Shown here in pieces: positions 33,048 through 44,118 of a DNA stretch of 64,000 bases (the stretch's first letter is position 1; every line of letters begins with the position of its first letter). The notes under the pieces were generated by a model. It ran no database searches. It saw only the letters and a list, made by a program, of their open reading frames with translations, and was not told where the DNA came from. Source of the DNA: Flaveria trinervia. Lineage: Eukaryota > Streptophyta > Magnoliopsida > Asterales > Asteraceae. Position numbers and translations under genes: made by a program. The DNA lies in assembly GCA_025506515.1 (NCBI GenBank), contig CM046451.1, positions 51,459,214-51,523,213 on the forward strand. The letters are read 5' to 3'.

Positions 33048-36000
33048 ATGGCGTCTATGCAAATTAAACCGCGACACAACTGTGTTGCCTACCTCACAAA
33101 ATCGCCGATCTGGACTAAGTTCGATACTGCTATCGATCTTATGGTTCAGTCCCAATACAACAAGGCATTCCTTCTGAACCCCGTTTTACATGCCGAATCC
33201 TTGAACCAATTTTGGATGAACGTTAATGTTACTACTGAGGAGGAGAGCAACACCTATCCCTCCGGTCAGTCGTCAACAACAAAGAAGTAGTGATTACTCC
33301 TGCAACAATCCGTAAAATTCTTCAACTGAGTGATGCTACCTTCCTGCTGGATATCCGAAGGGCACCATAGATCTCATTTGCTCAGCATGGATATCAAGGT
33401 GATCTCAGTGCCACCACCATCATGAAGAAACACTTTAATGACGCTGAGCGCCTGATCTTTCACATGGTCAATGTATGTTTGGCCCCTAAGACATCGTCTT
33501 GGGATCAAATGTCCACCAAATGGCAGCAGGTATGTATTCTATCCTTGAGCAACAACCACTGAACTTTTCAGAATTAATATTTTCAGAGCTCAAAGATATG
33601 GCTCAAAAACAACTGCCAACCGTTGGATACTTTATCCACGGTTCATAATGGCCATTATAATAGACCAGCTTAATGCTGAGGGACTTGTTGGCTTGGGAGT
33701 CCCTGCTACGGCTGTTTTGCCAGAAGTATACTCCCGGCACAACTCGACCGGACACTCAAACTGGCTGCCAAGCTGCGAAAACCCACGCAGCTGGAACCCA
33801 CAGCCACCACCTCCAAATCCAATGTCCCCACCAAACCCACCAAAAAGAAACCCAAAATGGCTACTCAGGGAATTGAGTCCCCTGAGGATGCTCCTGCACA
33901 ACAAACGCAGGATATATCCACTAGTCCAAACCCCCTAGTGGATACCATGACTCCTCCAGCCACAGCCGCTCAGGCTTCCTCTCAACAGGAGCCTGCAGCA
34001 ACCCAGGGGCACCTACTTATCTGGGATCTTCCTCACTTGAGGAGATTGCCATTGAAGAGCACCATCCACCCCAGGTGCACACTGCTTCCACCTCCTTACC
34101 CCAAACAACCGCCCCTCACAGCCCAACTTTAATAGTTGCACAAGTGCTGACTCAATTGCACTCCTCACCCCCTCCCCAGAAACCACTTCCAACTGGGAAT
34201 ACCTCTACAATTGAGGGGGAGGAACACAGTGCACTGAGAACCCACAGCACAGGGGTTCCCAATTCTATCTCCTGGTGTAGAGAAGGAGCTTAGAATATCT
34301 AGTGAGGCTGCCACCTCCTCTGACTCAGCACATGACCAGAGTGAGGCTGGTAACATTGCTAAGACCTCCCTAGAGGCAACAGCTGATGATGGACATTGTC
34401 CTGAGGCTGGAAGTCCCCAGTACCAAGCACAAGGGGCACATGCACCAACTGGTCTACACCCAGTGCATGTAAATCCTGCTCTAAGCAGGAGGTCAGGTGA
34501 TTCAGTATCAACTGATGATGACCTGAGCTTCTTCTATCGATGTAGTTGCTCAAAACCATTCTAGAGGATGAGGTAGCAGACTCAAAGAGCTGCTGGCCAA
34601 GATGTCTCAGGATGCAAGTCCATCTGCCACCATCATACACCCACAGATGGCACCTTCCCTGAAGGTTTCCCAAACACAGAGCCACCCAAAATCAACCACC
34701 GCCTCTGCTTCAGGCCCTACTTCTCAGGAACAGAACCCTCCTGAGCAAATAGGTGCTATCTCCAAAATTCCCTCCCTCTCATCACCCCCTAATCACTGAT
34801 ATAGTGATCAAAGCCCTTGATGAGAGGCTTTCCTCAACATTACAGCCCTTGGTTGATGCTGCTGTCCACAAGACTCTTTCTGCGGTCTCAACCCCTTCCT
34901 CCAATGCAACCAAAAAGGGGGAGAGTCCTGCAGTGAAAGAACAGAAGAGGAAAAGATCCGAGGAAAAGAAGGAAGCAAAGCAAGCCCAAAGGAGAAAGAA
35001 CAGCAACCAATGCTCACCTACAAGCGAAAGAAAGGTGCTGATGAGCACATTGCTGAAGATAAAGCCTTGGAGCTACTGATAAAAGAGGCTGATGCCGAAC
35101 ACAGTAGATCAATGGACAACATCATTGATCAGCTGTTCAGGCAAGGTCATGACACCAACAAACTTGACTCTGAGATTCGACGACTAGAGATTGAAGAAAT
35201 CCAGAATAGATGGGCAAGTTATGAAGTGTTAGAAAGAGAAAGGCTAGAAATCATGATAAGATTTATTGCAAAATATCTTGGAAGATCAATGATTGAGATC
35301 AAAGCTTGGTCCAGGGACAGTATCTTGGCAATCACCACCAAGATCTGTTCGTCTGAAGCATACACTAAGGGGTTGTTATTGAAGCTTTAAATGAAGTGGG
35401 TGCTGGGAGCAGGACTGAGCTAGCAAAGCAATCAAAAGCCACACTCACCTCAAGGATGCTAGCACAGCCTGTCAACATTCCCACACCAAAACCACCCAAA
35501 ACACAACCCACCAAACAACTCCCTTCCCTCAAAACCCATAGCCGATGATATACCCTTGAAGAAGAAGAGAAGGATATTGAGGCTAGAAGAAGATGAAGAA
35601 GATGATGAAGACAGGCTGCCGCTATCAGCTGTGATTCAGTTGCCTAAGGCCACAAGTCACTCCTCAGCAATTACTCCTGAAGTCCAGAGACAAATGGTTA
35701 AAGTGAAGCTAGAAGAAGAAGAGCTTCATAAACAGCATGATGAGGAATTGCTGAAGAGAGTTGACAAAGCTTATGCAGCCACATCTTCCATCATCAATAT
35801 GAAGGAGCAAGCCCTCAGACTTTACACTCTCAGGCATACCTTTCATATCAAAAGGAAAGAGTGAGGATTTGGCCTGATCCCAGGGTCTCTCACAGAATTC
35901 ATAAGAACAATATACCTCGGAGATACATTGGCCAGGTGAAAAAGATCGTAGATGAAGTGATCTCTCTGGTCTTTGTAGTTTCACCCTGGGAAATCCTAGA

Positions 36001-36530
36001 AGACTTCAAGAAGCCTACAAAGCTAATCTAACCCTCAGAAGATGCTGGAAAACAAAATAGTGAAAAAGGGGTTAGTTTACAAGAGGCTTGAGGAAGTCAG
36101 GAAAAATGAGCTCCAGTTGTTCCTGAGGGCAATCACCCGGATGAGTTTGCTTACAGAGTAATAACAACTGTGGAGCTAAAGAATGGGAAACAGGCCAAAT
36201 ACCTGTCTGAGTATTATGGCCGGATCATTATTTGAAGGAGGTGCTGAAGAGCTAACCATGGAGGAACAAATCACCTTCCTTGAGGCCTACACAAGAGAGT
36301 CGTACAGACTCATTATGGGGAAGTGAATCTCATGAATGGGATAACAACTCTGTGTCCAGTTCCCCAAAACAGAGTTCCCATTCATACTCTGCCAAACAAA
36401 TATTTGAGGTTCTTCCCAGGCCGGAGCGTACATGGGTCATCTTCTCTACTGATCAAGAAGGAAAAAGACCAACATTTTTGCCATCAATAAGTGGGAGTAT
36501 AAATAAGTTAGAGGTTTTGGCTGCATTGGT
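33048..36530 (+). pseudogene. Copia-4 extra (third) ORF after pol, degenerate
   Basis: This region, in the position of an envelope gene, is 3.5 kb long. The ATG at 33048 opens MASMQIKPRHNCVAYLTKS, broken by a frameshift near 33278. Further pieces in shifted frames keep SSWDQMS and NFSELIFSELKDM (about 33500-33600). From memory, a protein with this pattern (short N-terminal domain ending in a SSWDQ motif) follows copia pol in daisy-family genomes. Then come a Pro/Ser/Thr-rich part (33650-34800), a strongly basic segment (34900-35000), a coiled coil (35010-35390), an acidic stretch (35556-35620) and a further helical part to 35864. I see no signal peptide or membrane segment, so envelope function is not supported. 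Function unknown; more likely Gag-like, nuclear or RNA-associated. Confidence 0.6.
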
Positions 36531-36542
36531 TCAGGGGGAGTT
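36531..36542 (+). other. Polypurine tract of Copia-4
   Basis: TCAGGGGGAGTT immediately before the 3' LTR start TGTTGGACC. Confidence 0.9.
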
Positions 36543-37434
36543 TGTTGGACCAAAAGAACCAATGAGCCAAGATCAGAAAACCTCTAAGTCCCACACGGTA
36601 TCACAACAACTGCTGAAAGCCTCATCAGTAGTTGACAAGTGCTGAAGACTTCAACAGCTGAAGATCAAGTGCTGAAGACCTTAACTGCTGAAGAACCAAA
36701 GTGCTGAAGTACAACAGCTGAAGAACACAAGTGCTGAAGCTGAAAGACCAAAGTACTGAAGTACAACAGCTGAAGAGTTCACAAGTGCTGAAGATCAACA
36801 ACTGATGTACAAAGTCTGAAGACAAAGACTGAAGACATCAGCTGATGATATCTACTGAAGTCATCAGCTGATGAAACGCCTGAAGGTCAAAGTCTGAAGA
36901 TCAAGTACTGAAGCCTCAGTAGTTTGTCACAACTGCTGAAGAGTACTTCTTCAGTAGTTGTGATATCAGTAGTTTTATTTTTTTGTTTCAGTAGTTTTGT
37001 AAAACGACTGAAGAGCTTGTTCTTCAGTCGTTGTAGTTTCAGTAGTTTTATATTTTGTACTTAACTTGCTGATATGTTCTCAGTAGTTGTGAACATTTCA
37101 GTAGTTTGTTAAGATTTAGTTATTTCTGTATTGGATCTGCCAGTTGTCACTTTCCGTGATAACAGCAGTGACTGTTGCACTCTATATAAGGAGTGACAAC
37201 CCATTGTAATCATTGAGCGATATGAGCAATTGAATGGAATGATTGATTGATTTGATTAGAAATATTCTACATCTATAAACATTCCTAGAAATCAGAAATC
37301 ATATTCTCTCCCTATAACCGTATGCGATCTTAACGCTTACATATATTGTTTGCTTGCTACAATTGTCTAATTCGTGTGTGTATTCCGCTGCTTTATATTC
37401 TGATACGTCAAACTTGTGATCACTGATCCTGTCA
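36543..37434 (+). mobile_element. Copia-4: 3' LTR (892 bp)
   Basis: Same ends and length as the 5' LTR. By eye I count about four substitutions and four short indels between the two, which implies a recent insertion. Contains the same hairpin array (about 36610-37100) and TATATAAG at 37183-37190. The sequence after 37434 resumes Copia-3 gag-pol linker on the minus strand. Confidence 0.97.
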
Positions 37435-38700
37435 AAGATAGAACAATATTGATTGAAGAAGCATTTATCTGTCTTGTGATTGAACATGTCACAAATATCA
37501 TAATACATTTGTTTGTTTCTTGAATTAGATTTTTCCCTGTGTGACTCAACTGATACTTTTTTTCGATGAGTCACTTTCTTTTCTTTAGGTGATGAATCAG
37601 AATCAACCCTTTTAGTAGATGTTCACAACATACTTTTGTTCAGTTGTCTGGGTTGTTTCTGTTTCTTTAGCCTACTTCTCACCTCTTTCTCAAAATGGTC
37701 AACATGTTCTTTGTTACAAATATCAAACCAACTCCCTGCCTTAACCTTGATGACTGAGGATCTGATGAAGTTTTAGTGTTGACTCATTTTTACAGTGTTT
37801 CTTTTTCAGTGAAACCTTTCTAATTGCTTGAATTTTGTGGAGATACAATCTCATTATCAGAACTACTCTCAGTTGTGGGTTTCACTATTTTTACATATTC
37901 CTTTTTGCCTTGTAAAACAGAGGCATGAATTTATTAAAGGTACAATTGCTTTTATAGGGTTTGATGGTTCATGACACTTACTGTCTTGTCTGAGCACTCT
38001 TGATTTGATTGGGTGACCTAACTTGATTTTATCCTCATTGGTTTCAAAATAAACATCAGGTTTGTTTTGAGGATTTGTCACTTGTTTCACTACTGATTTA
38101 GGTTCCATAGTTTTAGGTTCTATTGATTCAGAGAGTGAGACAAAGTCAGGCATGACAGTGTAATTGTCATTGTATGGTGGAGGACATGAATTATACCCAA
38201 TCCCTGACATGTCCTTTGGATCCTTTTGTGAATCCAACATCTCTTGCAGCTTGACTGAAGACATTTGAAACTTTTCATGTTTCACTTCAGTCATAGATTG
38301 TTGAGCTTTAGCTTGAGCTAACTTTTCATAAGTAGCTCATTTTAAGCTGCAAGATTGTATTTCTCACCATGCAATTTTTCTATGTTAGAAATTAGAGATT
38401 TGATTTTGATTTCAAAACTTTTAAGTTCTCTCTTCATCATTTCTGACTTCACTTTTCTTCTTTAATTTTATCTGCCAGTTTATGGTTGTGTTCTCTATAC
38501 TCTTGTAATTCATATGCATTTTTCACTACAAAGGTTAGTTTTTAACTCAGTAGGCATTGAAGATGGTCCATCATTGATGTGAGCCATAAGAGCATGATTC
38601 TAGAATTGAGACTTGACTTCCTCAGCATACACATCCAGTCACATATCCCATTTTGTTTGATCACAAGGGCACTGGCAGAAGGCTACTGCTGGCATGGGCT
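37435..38700 (-). pseudogene. Copia-3 gag-pol linker, N-terminal part
   Basis: On the minus strand 38294-37869 is a polar frame with KLQEMLDSQKDPKDMSGIGYN. 37574-37435 includes a CX2CX4HX4C-like knuckle starting YYDICDMFNHKTDKC (first Cys is Tyr) and the start of the next one, which Copia-4 interrupts. Copia-5 has the same arrangement of repeated knuckles. About 38300-38700 is helical and Lys/Glu-rich with stops. Confidence 0.65.
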
Positions 38701-38707
38701 TGATTTG

Positions 38708-40020
38708 TCAATTGTGGTTGATCTGGTATGGTTTGTTTGATGATGAGAATGATGGTACTGCTGTTATGATTGTTTGAGTGATGGCTTGAATTGGTTGTGA
38801 TGATGATTGACTGGAGAGTTCTTGAATAGTTGTTCTTTTAGGAGCATTGCACTCTCTTGAGAAATGGCCAATCATGCCATAGTTGAAGCATTTCACCTTG
38901 GATTTTTCATATCCAAGTTTTGTGCTATCATTCAGGCTCAGCTTTCTTCCATTTCTGAAGAATTTTCTTGCTCTCATGGCAATCATTGCCATTTGCCACT
39001 GTAGATCCATCTCCTCAATATCATCAGGATCCATTTTATAAATCTTCCTGAATTAGGTGGACAGAAGTGAGTCTTCCCCTATATATGCTTCAAAACTTGC
39101 AACAAAGGCATTGTAAGTTGCCTTTTGCTCTTCTGATTTTTAGTCTTCTGGAGAGGTTTGAGGAGCAGAGGAGACTTTATGTGCTTTAGCTGAAGTTGAA
39201 GGGTTATTGAATGGTGGAGATGCAATGAACCATTATTGTTCATTTGATCTCTTGATGAGATGAAGTCATCTTCCTCTGTGATGAAAGCATTTTTCACAGA
39301 ATGTGATTCTGAGGGAATTTGTAGGCCTCAATCACTCTTGGTCCACTCAGGTTTCTACTTCGTTCATCAAGTTCCAAAGCTTCAATCTTGGCTATCATAA
39401 TGTCTAGAGTGGTACTCTCAAGATCAAGAGTATTTTTCGACATGTGACATTTTGCTTCCAGCTTTCAGGTAGACTGTGAAGCATTTTCTTGTTAAGTTCT
39501 TTAATGTTGTAAGAAACACCATAATTTCCAAGTCATTAACCAACTGTACAAATCTATGCAGTTGTTTTGATATGGATTCTCCTTTGGGTGATTGAAGGTT
39601 TCATACTGATTGACCAGCTGTCTTGTTAATTTTAGCAACCTCACTGCTTCCTTCACACATAATTTTGAGGGCATCCAAACAGCTTTAGCAGTTCCTTACT
39701 TTTCCAATCTTTTTAGCACATCCATCTTGAGTGCTTGAGTCAAAATTTAGTATGCTTGAGATTAATTTTCATTTTCTTATAGTCATCTTCATCTAGAGTT
39801 AAGTCTTCAATTGGTATTCTAGCAGTCTTGTAAAGTGCAGCTTAAGTAGTTGATAGAGTAACAGTAATATGTGGACCCTTACATATTGAGATCCAAAAAT
39901 CAAGATCTACACCTGTGAATAATTTCTAAACCTTATTCTCCATTGTTTAAACTCTGATTTGTGTTTAAGCATGGGAGGTATAGGTGTATGACCTAGTTGA
40001 GAGTAACTATCAGAATCCAT
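38708..40020 (-). pseudogene. gag: Copia-3 gag
   Basis: The minus-strand ATG at 40020-40018 starts MDSDSYSQLGHTPIPPM, then FKQWRIRFRNYSQV and a stop. The capsid core down to 39080 is broken by many stops. 39034-38708 is open: MDLQWQMAMIAMRARKFF, then the knuckle CFNYGMIGHFSREC, in which Tyr replaces the second Cys. Start chosen as the first ATG after the primer site in a gag-like frame. Confidence 0.75.
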
Positions 40021-40241
40021 GTTGATTTGTGTAAGTATAGATTTAGTTGATTTTAATATTGATTATTTTTCATGAGTCCAACTTGTTCAAGGAATTCTTT
40101 GGAGGTTCAGAATTAGTTCTGTACTGATTCTTGTTGTTTGCTAAGTAGAGATGGTGATATCCACTACTAGCAACTTGATTATCAGATCAATCGAGTTCTA
40201 TACAGTGTGTGCGCAGATTTGAAAGAGAATCGAGAGCCAAA

Positions 40242-40253
40242 GCTCTAATACCA
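40242..40253 (-). other. Primer binding site, Copia-3 (one mismatch)
   Basis: The minus strand reads TGGTATTAGAGC; the usual plant site has C at the seventh position. It lies two bases from the LTR end (...CCTAGTCA). Confidence 0.85.
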
Positions 40254-40474
40254 ATTGACTAGGTTTGAGTAAGAGTGATATCTACTGTGAATAGAATATG
40301 ATAATCAAGTCAATGATTGAGTGGCGGAAATAAACATCAAAGAACATTCAAAGCAAGAAAATACTCATAAATTTTGTTTGTATTGGTATATGAAAGTTGA
40401 TAAGTTACAGAGAATAATTACACAAAAAATTCTCTATCTATCAGCCGTCACCTCAGTACGAGGATAACTATTCA

Positions 40475-40481
40475 ATTTATA
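40475..40481 (-). promoter_or_regulatory. TATA box of the Copia-3 5' LTR
   Basis: The minus strand reads TATAAAT about 60 bp downstream of the hairpin array and about 220 bp before the LTR end. Same layout as Copia-4. Confidence 0.6.
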
Positions 40482-40539
40482 GGCAGACAAGATGCCTTTA
40501 CAAAATGACTAAACTACCCCTGACTTATTAGATCAGAAA

Positions 40540-40900
40540 CTAGTCTAAGTCTTGATTCGCATCTCTGCTTGTTCATCCGCATTGACAAATATGGATGAGA
40601 TAATCTTGATCAGCATTACCACTTGATCATTCGCACTAGTAAGTTGGTCATCCGCATTGGTTAATACGGATGAACAAATACTTGTGCTCATTTGGTCGGT
40701 CATCCGCATTTGTCAATGCGGATGATCAAAGTCTTGTCCGCATCTTCTTTTGTTTTCTGCATTAGTAAATGCGGAAGAGTAACTTGTTCTTCAGCATTAG
40801 CATTATGTCTTCCGCATTAGTCAATGCAGAAGAGTAAACACTTATCCGCATCAGAATATGTCTTCCGCATTAACTAATGCGAAGATAACACTTGTTATTT
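40540..40900 (-). repeat. CATCCGCATT hairpin array in Copia-3 U3
   Basis: About six hairpins follow each other. The clearest is 40701-40724: perfect 10-bp stem CATCCGCATT / AATGCGGATG with a 4-base loop. 40649-40672 has one mismatch. Later units switch the outer bases to CTTCCGCATT...AATGCGGAAG, with compensating changes on both arms, which suggests that pairing matters. Confidence 0.85.
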
Positions 40901-41004
40901 TCCTTGCAGATCTCATCCGCATTGGTTCTTGGACTTGTGGGATTTCAGCTGAGCAATCATCAATTCACCCATTGAGTTGGCGTATGATCCTTTCAGGTGC
41001 AACA

Positions 41005-42300
41005 CGTTGGCTTTGCCTAGATGGTAATGGATCTCGCAATCATAATCTTTTATAAGCTCCAACCATCGTCTCTATCTCATGTTCAGGTCCTTCTGCTCAA
41101 AGAAGTACTTCAAGCTCTTGTGGTTAGTGAAAATGGTGCATTTCGTCCCGTAAAGATAGTGCCTCCAAATATTTAGTGCAAAGACCATGACTGCTAGCTC
41201 CAAGTCATTAGTAGGATAATTGACCTCATGAAACTTCAACTGTCCGAATGCATAGGCTATAACCTTCCCTCTCTGCATTAACACACACCCCAACCCCGAG
41301 TACGAATCATCAGAATAAACCACCAGATCTTCACTTCCATTGGGTAATGACAGAACAGGAGCTTGAGTCAGCCTTGCCTTTAGTTCCTCGAACGCCTTCT
41401 CATGAGCCTGACCCCACACAAATTACACATCTTTTTGGGTCAACTTGGTGAGTGGAGAAGCGATCTTAGAAAAGTCTTGAATAAATCTTCTGTAGTAGCC
41501 CGCCAAACCCAAGAAACCACGAATTTCGGATGGCGTCTTTGGAGACTTCCATTGCATCACCACCTCCACCTTTGCTGGGTCCACCATAATCCCGTCAGAC
41601 TTCAACACATGACCCAAGAATTGAACCTCGAGCAACCACAACGTGCACTTGGAGAACTTAGCGTACAACTTCTCCTTTCTCAACGTCTCCAAAACCTCCC
41701 AAATTTGACTGGCACGCTCAATCTCGCTCTTCGAATAAATCAAGATATCCTGAATAAACATAATCACTAATTTATCCAACATCGCCGACACACTCGATTC
41801 ATCAGATCCATAAAAGCAGCTGGCGCGTTGGTCAAACCAAAAGACATGACGAGAAACTCGTAATGACCATAACGCGTGCAAAAAGCTGTTTTAGGGACAT
41901 CCTGTTCTTTCACCTTCAGCTGATGGTATCCCAATCGAAGGTCTATCCTTGAAAACCATCTGGCACCTTGAAGCTAATCGAACAAATCATCTATTCTCGG
42001 CAAGGGGTATCGGTTCTTCACCGTCAACTTGTTCAGCTCGCGGTTGTCAATGCACATCCTCATACTACTGTCTCTCTTCTTCAAAAACAGGACCGGAGCA
42101 CCCCAAGGAGAGATACTTGGTCTAATGAATCCTTATCAAGCAGCTCTTGCAACTGCTCCATCAACTCTTTCATTTCCGTCGGAGCTAACCGATACGGTTC
42201 CTTGGCAACAGGTTGGGCACCCGGTATCAGATCAATCTGAAACTCCATCTCTCTGTCAGGTGACACACCTTATAAATCATCTGGGAACACGTCCGGAAAG
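41005..42300 (-). pseudogene. pol: Gypsy-1 reverse transcriptase and RNase H (truncated)
   Basis: Minus strand. 42266-42081 holds the RT start (DLIPGAQPVAKEPYRLAP), then a frameshift. 41881-41423 covers the palm: the active site reads FIQDILIYS, with Gln at 41750-41752 replacing the first catalytic Asp of FIDD. KVEVVMQWKSPKTPSEIRGFL and the thumb follow. 41419-41072 is the RNase H start, with FTNHKSLKYFFEQKDLNMR; the domain is cut at 41005 by the Copia-3 LTR. Integrase and 3' LTR are missing. Confidence 0.9.
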
Positions 42301-42778
42301 TCACACACAGCTGGTACATAGGATAGTTGTGGTGTTGGCATATCCACATCCTTTACATAAACCAAGTAGGCGCTACATCCATGCCTCATACACTTTCCCG
42401 CCACCGCCATTGAGATTACTTTCAGGATCGTCGTGACCCAATCCCCATAAACAGTTACCGAACTCCCGTCAGGCGCTGTCAGACGAATCTCTTCTTATGA
42501 CACACAATGTTCACCTCGAAGTCCGCTAACCAATCCATCCCAAGAACCTAATCGAAACCACCTAAGGTCATCACAAACGGTTTGACAGGAAACTTATGAC
42601 CCTCAAGTTCCTCATCACAATCCTTTATCATCTCGGAAACCCTGGTGGACTTACCTATGGCAGTTTCTACATCAAAGGGCGCATCAACACGTCTACTACT
42701 AATAGGCAGCTTGGCACAGAAAGCAGCAGAAATAAAACTTTAACTAGCACCTGAATCAAATAACACAGAAGCTAAAGT
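42301..42778 (-). pseudogene. pol: Gypsy-1 aspartic protease
   Basis: The minus strand reads VLFDSGAS with the catalytic Asp at 42755-42757 intact, but the next codon is a stop. Further on, GMDWLADFEVN, the family C-terminal protease motif, is preserved. Identical motifs are in Gypsy-2. Confidence 0.8.
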
Positions 42779-44118
42779 TTAGTTCACCAGAAACGTACCG
42801 GACACAACATCAGGGTCCATCCTAGCTTCCTCCTGTTTCATAGTGAATGCCCTGGCGCTCGCCCTCGGTCCCTCTCCTCCAGTCTTCTTCACCCCGGAAC
42901 CTTCAGCCCTCGGCTTCTTACAGTCTTTACTCATATGACCACTTTCCCCACAATTGAAACACCTCATACCCCCACAGTTTCTAGCCATATGACCAGCCTT
43001 CCCGCACTTTAAACAGATGTTTGATCCCCACTTGTATTCCCCCGAATGCTCTTTCCCATATTTGCCACACCTCTTCAATACTGCCCATGATGTGACCACA
43101 CGACGATCATCCACCCGTGCCTTCTAGTTACCCGTCGATGCATCACCCCGACCAAACACTTCCCCTTCTAGTTCTGGTTGCCACCACCCTTCTTATTCAC
43201 CTCAGCCACCACCACCTCTCGCTCGTCATACAATCTTCCCACCGAATCAACTACCAACCTAAACGTGCTCGGTCGGGTAGCGATCATGTGCATACGGATA
43301 TCCGTTGGCAAGCCCTGAACATACCGCTTGATTTTTAGTGACATGGGTGTCACTTGGTCCAGCACCAGTCGTGCTGTCCAGCACCAGTCGTGCTATCTCG
43401 TTGAACTTGGTGGTGTAGTGCTGATGTGTCATCGTGCTATCTCCCTTTCCACCTTATCCATTTTCCTGTGAGGATAGAACTTCTCAATCACTAACTTCTT
43501 TAACTCTGCACATCTTATCCTCCTGATAGCCCTACTACCCTCAGCTTGGACAATATTATCCCACCAGCACAGAGCTGAGTCCGCGAAAGAGTGGGTGGCA
43601 AACTTCACTTTCTGGTCTTCCCGACACTCGCTAATATTTAGAACAATTTCCATTTCTCTCACCCACTGGTGAGCAGAAGTAGTATTGTTGTTACCCTCAA
43701 AAGTAGGGGGCTTGCATCACTGAAACAACCCATAGTTACAGCCTCGTGCCATATCCGGCGCAAGCTCTTCTTCTTCCTCGTTTTCATCATTAGAGAGAGT
43801 CGTTTCCGGCTCTAGTTGCTCCCATCCTCCCGAAGGCTGGTTTCTCTCCTTTCTTTCCCCTTCTCGTACAACGTTGATAACTTCGGTCACTACAGACGGT
43901 AAGATCATCTGCATGACCTGATGGACTTCTTCAACAACAGCCACCTTTACTGAGGCTCTCAGATTGGCGCTCTCATCGCCACCCTCAGGATGAGGAGTGT
44001 CGGGTTCTTCATGAACCACCTTTTCCACTCTGGGTCTTCCTCTTTTTGGATGCGGTTCAGCACCATGACCTCCACCACGTGAAGCTTTTGAAGATCTACC
44101 ACCGGCCATCCTCACCAC
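42779..44118 (-). pseudogene. gag: Gypsy-1 gag with two zinc knuckles
   Basis: Minus strand. 44118-43717 is the basic and acidic N-terminus (GRSSKASRGGG) and stops at a single TGA before CKPPTFEG, the usual capsid entry. 43662-43429 and 43365-43168 carry the capsid core (FADSALCWWDNI, KFYP). 43114-42779 carries two intact CCHC knuckles, CLKCGKAGHMARNC and CFNCGESGHMSKDC (42920-43015), preceded by a decayed third. Start chosen from the first ATG after the leader. Confidence 0.88.

Larger units (their letters stand above)
40256..41004 (-). mobile_element. Copia-3: 5' LTR (about 749 bp)
   Basis: On the minus strand it starts TGTTGCACCTG at 41004 and ends CCTAGTCA at 40256. The outer boundary is set by the loss of similarity to gypsy RNase H: Gypsy-1 and Gypsy-2 agree up to GTTGGCTTTGCC, then Gypsy-1 departs. 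The LTR contains the CATCCGCATT hairpin array and a TATA box. Copia-3 therefore inserted into Gypsy-1 RNase H. Confidence 0.8.

Noticed and set aside
33520..33585. Possible intron (GTATGT...TTTTCAG) in the Copia-4 extra ORF
   Set aside because: The would-be intron itself encodes conserved residues (NFSELIF begins inside it) in another frame, so a frameshift explains the break better.
33048..36530. Envelope gene
   Set aside because: The position fits, but I see no signal peptide, membrane segment or cleavage site.
24994..37439. Exact 5-bp target duplication for Copia-4
   Set aside because: Flanks agree at only four of five positions, and only if a T was lost at the left junction, so I call it imperfect.
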